Shown here piece after piece: positions 17,918-25,871 of a stretch of 64,000 nt of DNA. This DNA comes from Halanaerobiaceae bacterium ANBcell28 (GTDB taxonomy: Bacteria; Bacillota; Halanaerobiia; Halanaerobiales; DTU029). Position 1 is the first letter of the stretch. Every line of letters starts with the position of its first letter. Location: assembly GCA_037623315.1 (NCBI GenBank), contig JBBJJH010000006.1:1-64000 (forward strand), given 5' to 3'. Below the pieces are notes generated by a model. That model did no database searches, had not been told where the DNA came from, and saw only the letters and a list, made by a program, of their open reading frames with translations. A program made the translations under genes and the position numbers.

Positions 17918-18490
17918 CTAAACCTCAACAATCCTAATGGATAAAGAATCAAAACTAAAAGCCACCCCAACAGAGATATTCAGCTTATTCTTTTGCTCCT
18001 TATCAGTAAGTTCACCATCTAAACCTAAATAATAGACCTCACCTGCAGCCAGCTGCCAATCAGCATTCTTAATCAAGCCACTTCGCTTAACAAGTCCATA
18101 TTCATCAGCCTTTATCTCACTAACAGAGATACCTAGCACTCGTAATCCATAATCCTTCGGAAGATTATAATTAGCACAATAAATCCGGCCATCTTTATTT
18201 ATGTAAACCACCTTGCCAGCCTGAATATCTTCACCTGCCTGTACATAATCAAACATACCTGAAGACTGATCAACCCAATTATAGCTATTCCAGACTAATA
18301 GACTATGAGTATCAACATTAAAAACAAACTGTCCCAGCCAGGGTTCATCAGGTAGAGTAGAAGAGGTCACTACTTTTATTCCAGGGTGTTTATCCAATAT
18401 ATTAGTATTCTCCCACCAACTTTTATCCCAATCAAATTCACCAGTAGATGGATTTTTCAATTTTAATCTTGGACTAGATTCTTTAGGCAT
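17918..18490 (-). CDS. Phage-like structural/receptor protein
   Basis: This 190-residue protein of a phage-like cassette starts at an ATG preceded by GGGAGG. The N-terminal half contains LPDEPWLGQFVFNVDTHSLLVWNSYNWVD, resembling virion or tail-tip attachment modules. The C-terminal half (QAGEDIQAGKVVYINKDGRIY, then LAAGEVYYLGLDGEL) resembles capsid-decoration or DUF2190-type beta repeats. The exact role is unknown. A shortened, decayed copy lies at 61228-61608. Confidence 0.5.
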   Translation of the reverse strand: MPKESSPRLKLKNPSTGEFDWDKSWWENTNILDKHPGIKVVTSSTLPDEPWLGQFVFNVDTHSLLVWNSYNWVDQSSGMFDYVQAGEDIQAGKVVYINKDGRIYCANYNLPKDYGLRVLGISVSEIKADEYGLVKRSGLIKNADWQLAAGEVYYLGLDGELTDKEQKNKLNISVGVAFSFDSLSIRIVEV

Positions 18491-18529
18491 TTCAATAACC
18501 TCCCGATTTTAAATAAGCTTGATATAAGA

Positions 18530-18553
18530 AAAAGACCGCATAAACGGTCTTTT
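18530..18553 (-). terminator. Hairpin between two cassette genes
   Basis: AAAAGACCG pairs with CGGTCTTTT over a six-base loop. It lies between the FN3-type gene and the last gene of the cassette and may reduce read-through. Confidence 0.6.
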
Positions 18554-18574
18554 CCTTGACCAACACCAAAACAC

Positions 18575-19477
18575 TTACAGAGTCACAAAATCATAATCGC
18601 CAGACTCACCATAATGATCATAAGCAGTGTTTTCATTTGGTTCATCACCATCTGCTTCCAAACCTGTATCATCCAGACTGGTATCATTGATTAAAGCGAT
18701 TCTACCAGTAGAAGCATCCTCACCTTCGGAAACGCTTCGATAAACTGCATATTGCACAGCACCATCTACAGGATCCCAGCTAATTCTATTGAAATTACTT
18801 TCATCTAGAATTTCATTACCATCATCAATGGTAATTTCTGCAGATGGTAATGTTTCACCTGCTTTACTTAATGCACTTACTTTGTAAGCATAATTAGTAA
18901 AACCAGACTCACCTTCTACAGTAACAGCCAGATTCTCAGGAGAATCAAGCAAGACAGCTTCTTGTATTACTCTAAAGTAATAATTGCTGCTAGCAATCAA
19001 ATCACTTAGTGTAGCTGTTACCTCAGTATCCTTAAGCAGATTCACAGTGATAAAGTCATTATAGGAGCCAGGATTCTCTCCATAAAAGATCTTTGCTTCA
19101 CCATCTTCACTAGCAGTAAGCTTAATCTTAGCTGAATTGCTAGTAATATTATCTACCTGAACTGAATTAAGCAAGGTGAAAGTTCTCATATGCATTATAG
19201 TTTGCACAGCGATACCCATAAAGGCATTATAACCACTCATAGGTTGTCCACTTGCCCTTAGTTTCCAGGCGTCTTTATCAGAGCCTAAAAGACGTTGATA
19301 TAGAGCGCTGGCTGCTGTAAAGGCATTCTTAACAGCTCTTTGTTTAGGTGAATTAGTATTAGCTGGCTTAGCATACTGTCTAACAGTATTAATCCCTTTC
19401 CATTTGGAAAACACCAATGAATTAGCAAATTTACCTGAAGCCTCAAGGGAGAATAAAGGACCAGTAACCTTAGCCAT
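18575..19477 (-). CDS. Fibronectin type III-containing phage-like protein
   Basis: ATG 19477 is preferred because GAGGAGGTG lies just upstream; the longer GTG frame would bury this site. The N-terminal part has SPKQRAVKNAFTAASALYQRL and DKDAWKLRASGQPMSGYNAF, a motif also present in the GFG-repeat protein at 19708. Two fibronectin type III-like domains follow (about residues 100-190 and 195-275, with ISWDPVDGAVQYAVYR). FN3 domains in phage tail proteins usually bind surfaces or sugars. Confidence 0.6.
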   Translation of the reverse strand: MAKVTGPLFSLEASGKFANSLVFSKWKGINTVRQYAKPANTNSPKQRAVKNAFTAASALYQRLLGSDKDAWKLRASGQPMSGYNAFMGIAVQTIMHMRTFTLLNSVQVDNITSNSAKIKLTASEDGEAKIFYGENPGSYNDFITVNLLKDTEVTATLSDLIASSNYYFRVIQEAVLLDSPENLAVTVEGESGFTNYAYKVSALSKAGETLPSAEITIDDGNEILDESNFNRISWDPVDGAVQYAVYRSVSEGEDASTGRIALINDTSLDDTGLEADGDEPNENTAYDHYGESGDYDFVTL

Positions 19478-19497
19478 AATAATCACCTCCTCTCCAA

Positions 19498-19686
19498 TTA
19501 TTTTAATTGCATTCCTTTAGCTATTAAATCTATTGAAGGCATAATTTCTTCAACAGAAACTTCTATTTTAACATCCTCACCAATTGTTCCACAGACTGAA
19601 CAATTTCTTTCCTCAGGATCATTAATATCTTCAATCTCACAAATGCTTTTTTGCTTGCACTTAGCACAGATAACGATATAAGTCAT
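19498..19686 (-). CDS. Small zinc-ribbon protein
   Basis: The 62-residue protein has two CxxC knuckles (CAKC near residue 7 and CSVC near residue 29), enough for one zinc-ribbon. The rest is acidic and ends in a helix. It sits between two tail-like genes in the same orientation and is probably a cassette accessory protein of unknown role. Confidence 0.6.
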   Translation of the reverse strand: MTYIVICAKCKQKSICEIEDINDPEERNCSVCGTIGEDVKIEVSVEEIMPSIDLIAKGMQLK

Positions 19687-19707
19687 CTAAATTCCTCCAC
19701 TTGAAAA

Positions 19708-20433
19708 TTATCTAAACTCCCTAAGCTTTCTATCTTTTCTTAAGTTACTGCCAAACCTGATTTCACCAAAGGTTTGGATTCCAAAACCTAATCTTCTAGG
19801 TTCTGGATATGCTGTTCCAAAGGAACCCATTCCAAAAGCAACAGTAGAAAAACCATAGAAGACAGGAGGTTGGTGGCAAGAACCGAATTCTACTTCTCCA
19901 AAACTACCCTTAGCAAATCCCCATTTAGCAAAATACTCTTTCAGGAAGATATTAATACCGGACATTCTCTTATTTTCAGCCAGCTTTTTATATCTCGCTT
20001 TTTCACTATCACTAAGTTTCTTCCAGCGATAATATATGTAAGCAGTAAGACCATTAATTTTAGCTCGTCTTAAATTAAGATAATGGCTGGCTATTTTAGT
20101 AGGTTTAGGAATACATGCAGAACGCTTATCCATACTTTTTTGCCAGTAGATCTCCTCAGCAGCCAGCTCTCCGCTGGCTGAAATACATTTCAGATTCAAT
20201 CTCCCCACATAGCCCTGATAGTTATCAATCATAGCAAAACTACTGGTTGGTCCCCGATAAGGGCCAGCAGAACCAAACCTTATCTGCCCAAAGCCATAGT
20301 CTCCAAAGCCCATTCTGGTACCATGGCTAATAGATGAGCCAAAATTTGATATTCCAAAAGTTTGAATACCAAAACCGAAATTAACCTTTTTCCTGGTCCA
20401 GTACTTGTTTGTTATACCAGGATATTTACTCAT
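19708..20433 (-). CDS. GFG-repeat phage-like protein with central helical motif
   Basis: The 241-residue protein begins and ends with Gly-Phe-Gly repeats (FGFGIQTFGISNFGSS near the start, GFGIQTFGEIRFGSN near the end). A helical domain in the middle includes YYRWKKLSDSEKARYKKLAE and MSGINIFLKEY. This resembles the DAWK...MSGYNAF stretch of the FN3 protein next door, so the two may share a module. The stop of the YvrJ gene lies two bases before its start. The function is unknown; a structural or fibre role is suggested. Confidence 0.5.
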   Translation of the reverse strand: MSKYPGITNKYWTRKKVNFGFGIQTFGISNFGSSISHGTRMGFGDYGFGQIRFGSAGPYRGPTSSFAMIDNYQGYVGRLNLKCISASGELAAEEIYWQKSMDKRSACIPKPTKIASHYLNLRRAKINGLTAYIYYRWKKLSDSEKARYKKLAENKRMSGINIFLKEYFAKWGFAKGSFGEVEFGSCHQPPVFYGFSTVAFGMGSFGTAYPEPRRLGFGIQTFGEIRFGSNLRKDRKLREFR

Positions 20434-20435
20434 AA

Positions 20436-20639
20436 TTAATCTATTGATTTTCCCTTTAAGGTAGTTTTTAAGTCATCAAAGTCTTTAGCCTTAACACCAC
20501 TCTGGAGAGCGATCATCATTGTCAGAGTATCTACTGATCTAGTCAAGCTTCTGATAAGGGGTTCAATCCTTACTAGTAGATAGATGGCCACTACCATAGG
20601 AAAACCATATGAACTTGCCAGTCTAAGCATATCTTCCAT
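20436..20639 (-). CDS. YvrJ-family small membrane protein
   Basis: The 67-residue protein has MEDMLRLASSYGFPMVVAIY and LLVRIEPLI, matching the YvrJ family: one helix and a short cytoplasmic tail. YvrJ proteins are often next to phage-derived genes and resemble holins in size and topology. It is the first gene of this minus-strand cassette. Confidence 0.75.
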   Translation of the reverse strand: MEDMLRLASSYGFPMVVAIYLLVRIEPLIRSLTRSVDTLTMMIALQSGVKAKDFDDLKTTLKGKSID

Positions 20640-21117
20640 AAAATCACCTACAAACTATTGTTTGGTTCTTTTGTTTGCATAATAACATAGAGAAACAGAT
20701 ATAACAATATAATTGATTTACAAGTGGTAACTTTGATTAATAGGATAAGAATAAGGTAAAAATATGGTTAGCTACCTTGTTATAATTATATTTTTTTAAT
20801 ATTTGAGAAAATAATAAAAAATTAGGTCGCCGATGTAGATATTTAATGATTTATAATCTTCATAATACTAAGATTACACAAGGTCATGTAATTTCTTTTA
20901 AAATTGAAATAATTGTCACAACTATGATATTATTTAATTTACATTTTTTTACTATTTTAAACGCAATAGAATTTTAATTATTAATTTATGTAATAAATTA
21001 TAAAAAAATTATAAAATAATGCAGGAATTTTATACTTATGTCTCGAATAATAAGATTAAGTGGGCTTATTTGGTTCTTGAGTCAATTTAAAGAAAATCGT
21101 CGGAAAGGGTGGTAATT
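20640..21117. other. AT-rich intergenic region between divergent units
   Basis: It separates the minus-strand tail cassette from the plus-strand regulator and should hold both promoters. I see only AT-rich sequence and no convincing gene, RNA or repeat. Confidence 0.5.
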
Positions 21118-21897
21118 TTGTCGGAAAAGGAAAAGTTGTTGCAAGAATCCTGGTTAAGATGCTATAAGAATAATGTTCCTAAAGATTTAAAACAGCCATT
21201 GCTTGTCGCTGAAAAACAAGAATTAGAATTAAGTTTAAAAAAGAATGCAACTTTAATTGATATATTTAGTAAACATAGTGAGAATATTATTAAGAGCTCA
21301 AATACAAATAACAGTGTGATTATTATAACAGATTGTAATGGTATGGTATTATCGAAATATTATACTAATAATTTAAGTAATACTGGAATTAATCATTTAA
21401 TTAAACAAGGTGTTTATTTAACTGAAAAAAGCTGTGGAACAAACACAGTTTCATTAGCTATGATTAAAAAAGACAGAGTAAGAATGAGTAAGAATGATTA
21501 TTATTGTTCTTTTTTTCAGGAATGGGATAGTCTGGCAGAACCTATATTTATGAATGAAAACGCAATTGGATATATAAGTATTTTAATAAGTAATAAAGAT
21601 TATATCAGAAAGAATTTTTTACTATTAGATTACTTAAACAGCAAGATAAGTTTAAATTATATTAAGAATACTCTATTTAGTAGAGAAGATAATCAATTAT
21701 TAAATGAAGGAGAATGTGAAGTTTTACAATTTACTGCTTTGGGTTATAGCATAAGTGAAATCAGTGAAAAATTAAATATTTCTGAAAGTACTGTAAAATA
21801 CAGAAGAAAAATACTATGTGAAAAATTAGAAGCATCCAATATTGTAAATGCTATTGCCATTTCTATTACAAATAACTTAGTGAAAATATCTGTATAA
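21118..21897 (+). CDS. GAF-type sensor with LuxR DNA-binding domain; likely cluster regulator
   Basis: TTG 21118 is preferred over GTG 21109 because AAAGGGTGG lies just before it. Residues about 70-180 look like the GAF-type sensory region of AcoR-like activators (EKSCGTNTVSLAM). The usual AAA+ and Fis domains are missing. Instead the last 65 residues form a LuxR helix-turn-helix (LNEGECEVLQFTALGYSISEISEKL, then STVKYRRKIL). This is an uncommon pairing. It is the first gene of the peptide cluster and reads towards it; two direct repeats downstream may be its sites. Confidence 0.7.
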   Translation: MSEKEKLLQESWLRCYKNNVPKDLKQPLLVAEKQELELSLKKNATLIDIFSKHSENIIKSSNTNNSVIIITDCNGMVLSKYYTNNLSNTGINHLIKQGVYLTEKSCGTNTVSLAMIKKDRVRMSKNDYYCSFFQEWDSLAEPIFMNENAIGYISILISNKDYIRKNFLLLDYLNSKISLNYIKNTLFSREDNQLLNEGECEVLQFTALGYSISEISEKLNISESTVKYRRKILCEKLEASNIVNAIAISITNNLVKISV

Positions 21898-21932
21898 TTA
21901 CATTTCGATATTGTGTGATTGAGATTGATTAA

Positions 21933-21985
21933 ACAAAAGTATAAATATAAGTTGCTAAAAGATATTTCTTGTACAAAAGTGTAAA
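21933..21985 (+). promoter_or_regulatory. Direct repeats 40 bp apart upstream of the biosynthetic genes
   Basis: ACAAAAGTATAAA at 21933 and ACAAAAGTGTAAA at 21973 differ at one position and are 40 bp apart, close to four helical turns. They lie between the regulator and the first radical SAM gene, where activator sites would be expected. Use by the LuxR-type regulator is an inference. Confidence 0.4.
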
Positions 21986-22138
21986 CAACATCTTAATTTA
22001 TAGATAATTTATACTATTTATACTAGTATATCTCTTCTTTTTATGATAAAAATATTAATAGATAATTTTATCATTTTAATTTATATGTATTTCTTTTTAA
22101 GAGTAAAAGAAAAAAATAACTTGGGCAGGTGTATATAT

Positions 22139-23680
22139 ATGAATATTTGTTTAATTAACCCCCCATACAAATGTGATGAACCAGAAGATAATGAATATTC
22201 AATTTCTGGATATACTGTTCCTCATTTAGGTCTAGGATATATTGCTTCATTATTAAGAAAAAAAGGTTATAAAGTTGATCTTATTGAATGTATGGGTCAA
22301 AACATTACTGTTAAAGAAGTGTATGAAAAAATAAAAAATAATAATTATACTATGATTGGCTTTTCTACATACGATGATAATCGTTTGATTTCATTTAAAA
22401 TGATAAAAAAAATAAGAAAAATTAAACCAAATTCATTTATTTTTATGGGAGGATATACCGCTACTTTATCATATCAGTCAGTATTAATTAACTTTAAAGA
22501 AATTAATTGTTGTGTTTTAGGGGAAGGAGAAATAACCACTTTAGAATTAGCTCAAGCAATATCTAATTCAGAAAGTTATAAAGACACTGATGGTATTGCC
22601 TATGTTGAAAATAACAATGTTGTAAAAACTTCTCCCAGAAAATTAATAAAAAATTTGGACATCCTTCCCTACCCAGAACGTGCTTTTGTTTCTAATAAAG
22701 TAATTTCTATGATTACAAGTAGAGGATGTCAAGGTCATTGTATTTATTGTTCTATAATTACATTTTATACTTATTGTAAAGGGAAAAAACATCGTTATAG
22801 GTCTGCTGAAAATATAGTTGACGAAATAGAATTTTTGTTAAATAAATATGATAATATAAAATCTATATGGTTTTTTGATGATAACTTTTTAAAATATGAT
22901 AAAAATAATATTAATAGATTAAATAAATTTTGTGATTTAATGGGGGATAAAAAGATTAATATTCCATTTTATATAACTTCATGTCCAAAGGATATTAATT
23001 ATTCAGTTGATATATTAAAAAAACTTAAAAATGTAGGATTATATAAAGTATTTGTGGGAGTAGAATCTTTTTGCCAACGTCAATTAGATTTTTTCAATAA
23101 AAATGTTGATTATCAAGAAAATATTCAGGCGCTACAAACATTAAAGGAATTAAACTTAGAAGTCAATATTGGGTTTATACCACTGGATCCTTTTGTAACC
23201 ATAGATGAGATAAAATTTAATTTTAATATTTTAAAAAAGTATAATATAAGAAATAATAGTTGGAGTCCATTTTCTGTACATATGCAGTTAGTGGCTGTAA
23301 AAAATACTCCTTTTTATAGACTTCTAAAAAACAAAGGGTTGTATGTGAATAATGAAAAAGGATATATATTTGTAAATGAAGATGTTAATTTTTTTTATGA
23401 ATCAATACAATTGTGGTTGAATATATTATCTCCAATGTTAAATATTAGTTATTATGTTAATATTGCAAATGAAAAACAAAACACAACACTTTATAAAAAA
23501 ATGAAAAAAAAATATGATGAACTTATAGAACTTGATATTGATTTTATTTTATCATTCTGTGATTTTATAAATGAAAACAAGAATAGCCTTACACAATTTG
23601 AAAACTTTATAAAAATTTGGGAGAAAAAATATAAAAATATTTTTAAACAATATAAACTACTAATTAAGAAATTAAATTAA
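22139..23680 (+). CDS. B12-binding radical SAM enzyme (1)
   Basis: A start at ATG 22139 (GGCAGGTG before it) gives 513 residues and places MNICLINPPY at the N-terminus, as is usual for the family. The N-terminal 140 residues look like a cobalamin-binding domain (TVPHLGLGYIASLL, IGFSTYDD, VLGEGE). The radical SAM cluster motif CQGHCIYC (Cys 197, 201, 204) follows. Relatives catalyse methylations or ring rearrangements at unactivated carbon. The next gene begins 23 bp downstream. A second enzyme of the same type is at 29900, so the peptide may carry more than one radical modification. Confidence 0.85.
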   Translation: MNICLINPPYKCDEPEDNEYSISGYTVPHLGLGYIASLLRKKGYKVDLIECMGQNITVKEVYEKIKNNNYTMIGFSTYDDNRLISFKMIKKIRKIKPNSFIFMGGYTATLSYQSVLINFKEINCCVLGEGEITTLELAQAISNSESYKDTDGIAYVENNNVVKTSPRKLIKNLDILPYPERAFVSNKVISMITSRGCQGHCIYCSIITFYTYCKGKKHRYRSAENIVDEIEFLLNKYDNIKSIWFFDDNFLKYDKNNINRLNKFCDLMGDKKINIPFYITSCPKDINYSVDILKKLKNVGLYKVFVGVESFCQRQLDFFNKNVDYQENIQALQTLKELNLEVNIGFIPLDPFVTIDEIKFNFNILKKYNIRNNSWSPFSVHMQLVAVKNTPFYRLLKNKGLYVNNEKGYIFVNEDVNFFYESIQLWLNILSPMLNISYYVNIANEKQNTTLYKKMKKKYDELIELDIDFILSFCDFINENKNSLTQFENFIKIWEKKYKNIFKQYKLLIKKLN

Positions 23681-23703
23681 TTATTATTCGGAAGGAGAGA
23701 ATT

Positions 23704-24921
23704 ATGGAAAAGTGGCAGTTAGGTAATGGTTTAACTGTTATTTCAGAGCAGTTATCTAATCAAAAAACAATTTCCATAGGGTTATTTATTAAAGTAGGAT
23801 CACAGGATGAAAATTATTCTTATAATGGAATAACTCACTTAACTGAACATGTTGTAACTAGTGAATTTTTGGAAAACTGTAAAAAACTCGGTGCTGTTGT
23901 AAATGCCATTACTACAAAGGAATATATATGTATTTTTGTAAAAGTTATTGATAAATATTTCGAAAAAGCTATTTCATATCTATTCCATGTTACATTATAT
24001 TTAGAAAAGAACAATAATAAATTAGAGCAATGTAAGAATATAGTTATGAATGAAATTAATGAATATAATAATAATATCGAAAATGTATTAGATCAGGAAT
24101 TATTTGAATTACATTATGGAAAAGATTCCTTAGCTTATCCAATAATGGGTAACACTAACAATATAAAAGGATTTTCAATAGATGATATTAAAAACCATTA
24201 CAGAAATTTTTTTAATCCTACTAATGCAGTTTTATCAATTGTTGGTGGTATAGATATAGATATCATAACTAAGATTGTAAATCCGTTATTTATAAATTGG
24301 GAAAATACATATACACAGAAGACTACAAAATATGAAAAGAAAGTTTTAATAAAAGGGGGATTTAAGAACATTAATAATAATATTAATAATAATTCTTCCT
24401 TATGTTTATGCTTTAATGGTGTTAGAAAAAAATCAAAATATAAAAGTGCAATGTTAGTCGCTAGTAATATACTGAATAATGCATTATATAAAGTAATTAG
24501 AGAAAAATATGGAATTTCATACTTGGCTTATTGTTCACCTATGTTTTTTGTAAGAAGTGGGATATTATATGTTCGTATTGATACAAACAATAAATATATT
24601 AATGAGGCTTATAATAAATTTAAAGAAATAATACAATATATATCCGATAATGAAATTCATCATAATGATCTATCAGTAGCTAAGAAAAATATTATTAACA
24701 AATATATATTTAATCATGAAACAACTTCATCTAAGATGACTCACTATGGACAATCTATACTTTTTAATATTAAATCTGTATTAGATGAAGAAGTTATAAA
24801 TGATATTGAAAAAGTAAGTGCTAGAGATGTAATTAGTGTTTTTAGAAAGTGTTTTTCAGGTAAAACCTCAATAATTACATTTGGTAAAAAAAGCATGGTA
24901 GATAATGCTAGTCTGTTTTAA
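23704..24921 (+). CDS. M16-family zinc protease (leader peptidase candidate)
   Basis: The 405-residue protein has the inverted zinc motif HLTEH (His 45, Glu 48, His 49) and a downstream Glu in the NEINEY segment (about 117-120), the ligand set of M16 peptidases. The length fits a single two-domain subunit. M16 proteases occur in radical SAM peptide clusters, for example AlbF in the subtilosin locus, where they take part in maturation. Cleavage of the leader of the peptide at 25667 is therefore the likely role. A GGAAGGAGAG site supports the start. Confidence 0.85.
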   Translation: MEKWQLGNGLTVISEQLSNQKTISIGLFIKVGSQDENYSYNGITHLTEHVVTSEFLENCKKLGAVVNAITTKEYICIFVKVIDKYFEKAISYLFHVTLYLEKNNNKLEQCKNIVMNEINEYNNNIENVLDQELFELHYGKDSLAYPIMGNTNNIKGFSIDDIKNHYRNFFNPTNAVLSIVGGIDIDIITKIVNPLFINWENTYTQKTTKYEKKVLIKGGFKNINNNINNNSSLCLCFNGVRKKSKYKSAMLVASNILNNALYKVIREKYGISYLAYCSPMFFVRSGILYVRIDTNNKYINEAYNKFKEIIQYISDNEIHHNDLSVAKKNIINKYIFNHETTSSKMTHYGQSILFNIKSVLDEEVINDIEKVSARDVISVFRKCFSGKTSIITFGKKSMVDNASLF

Positions 24922-24955
24922 TAAGTAAGAACATGATATCTAGGGAGTAATTCAT

Positions 24956-25509
24956 ATGAATAATAAAATGACTGATCTACAATATGACAATTTACTTAAA
25001 ATAAATACTATAGGTAAGACCATTATTAATGATGATTATCTTCACTATTGCAATTATATACCAACCCCATATTCTTATTTAGAGAAGTTGTTTGAAAAAC
25101 ATCCATTGAAAGAGGAAGATACTTTAATAGATTTTGGTAGCGGTAAGGGGAGGCTAATTATTTATTCAAATTATTTATTCTCTAATTCTTGTATTGGAAT
25201 AGAATTTAATAAACATATTTTCCAGTGTGCCAAGCAGAACATAATGATTATCAAAAATATCATAGCATTAATGGAAACTTAAAAATATGTAATATACCTG
25301 CTGAAAATTATAAAGATTTTTCTGGTGTAAATATATTATATTTTTTTTATCCTTTCTCTTTAAAGATACTTATAAAAGTAATAAATAAAATATATACGTC
25401 ATTTCAGAACAAAGAACTGGTACTCATTTTTTATAACCCACCTTCACAATACAGAGAATATTTTAAAAGGATTAAATTATTCTCATTATATAAAATTATA
25501 GATCTATAG
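24956..25509 (+). pseudogene. Class I SAM-dependent methyltransferase, frameshifted
   Basis: The first frame (24956-25282) has LIDFGSGKGRLIIYS, the glycine-rich SAM-binding motif I, then an acidic residue in IGIEFN. At about 25236-25245 the homologous sequence moves to another frame (KYHSINGNLKICNIPAENY, then VNILYFFYPFS) and ends at 25509. One surplus base would explain the change. I see no slippery sequence for programmed frameshifting. The full-length protein would be about 185 residues. It may be inactive or may be a sequence error. Confidence 0.6.
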
Positions 25510-25626
25510 ATATAGATAACTTCATAATATATAAAAAATATTAATTCTAATTATTATTATACATATTATTATTTAATTATTAAAAATTAATAAATGATTT
25601 CATTAGAATTGTTTATTAGTTTTCTC

Positions 25627-25834
25627 TTTACTTGTAGGTGAAAATAAATATTTGGAGGTGATAATAATGGAAAAAAAATTTAATGAATATAAAAAACCTG
25701 AATTAGAAATAATTGATGTTGCAGATTTAGAAAAAATTACTGCATTAGCAGGCTCTTGTGCATGTCATTGCGCAAATAGAAGTTAAATATTTTATAGTCA
25801 TTTAGAATTCAACTTTAATTCATCTACAAGTAAA
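25627..25834 (+). repeat. Inverted repeat enclosing the precursor gene
   Basis: TTTACTTGTAGGTGA (25627-25641) and TCATCTACAAGTAAA (25820-25834) can pair at all 15 positions in RNA (one G-U). The arms flank the precursor frame and its ribosome site. The precursor message could thus be closed by a stem, perhaps for stability or processing. Confidence 0.5.
25667..25786 (+). CDS. RiPP precursor peptide (39 residues)
   Basis: ATG 25667 follows TTTGGAGGTGATAATA, a strong site. The leader contains Y8-K-K-P11-E-L13, the YxxPxL pattern recognised by PqqD-like (RRE) domains in lasso peptide systems, followed by an acidic helix and Thr 25. The short C-terminus after A-G-S has three alternating Cys (31, 33, 35), a His, and ends A-N-R-S. 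A leader of about 28-30 residues and a core of 9-11 are inferred. The radical SAM/SPASM gene begins 85 bp later. The Cys residues are obvious targets for thioether bonds; Ser 39 or Ser 30 could be acylated or phosphorylated. I do not recognise the core from a known family. Confidence 0.75.
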   Translation: MEKKFNEYKKPELEIIDVADLEKITALAGSCACHCANRS

Positions 25835-25841
25835 TTGAATT
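25806..25841 (+). terminator. Hairpin between precursor and radical SAM gene (attenuator-like)
   Basis: AATTCAA pairs with TTGAATT across a 22-nt loop. Small hairpins after a precursor gene often lower expression of downstream enzymes relative to the peptide. The stem is weak. Its loop contains the right arm of the enclosing inverted repeat. Confidence 0.35.
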
Positions 25842-25871
25842 ATAGATCAATTTTATTTAGAGGAGGAAAAA

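Noticed and set aside
17918-20639. Complete prophage
   Set aside because: No terminase, portal, capsid, integrase or lysis genes accompany the five tail-like genes.
24956-25509. Programmed frameshift in the methyltransferase
   Set aside because: There is no slippery heptamer or obvious stimulatory hairpin at the junction.
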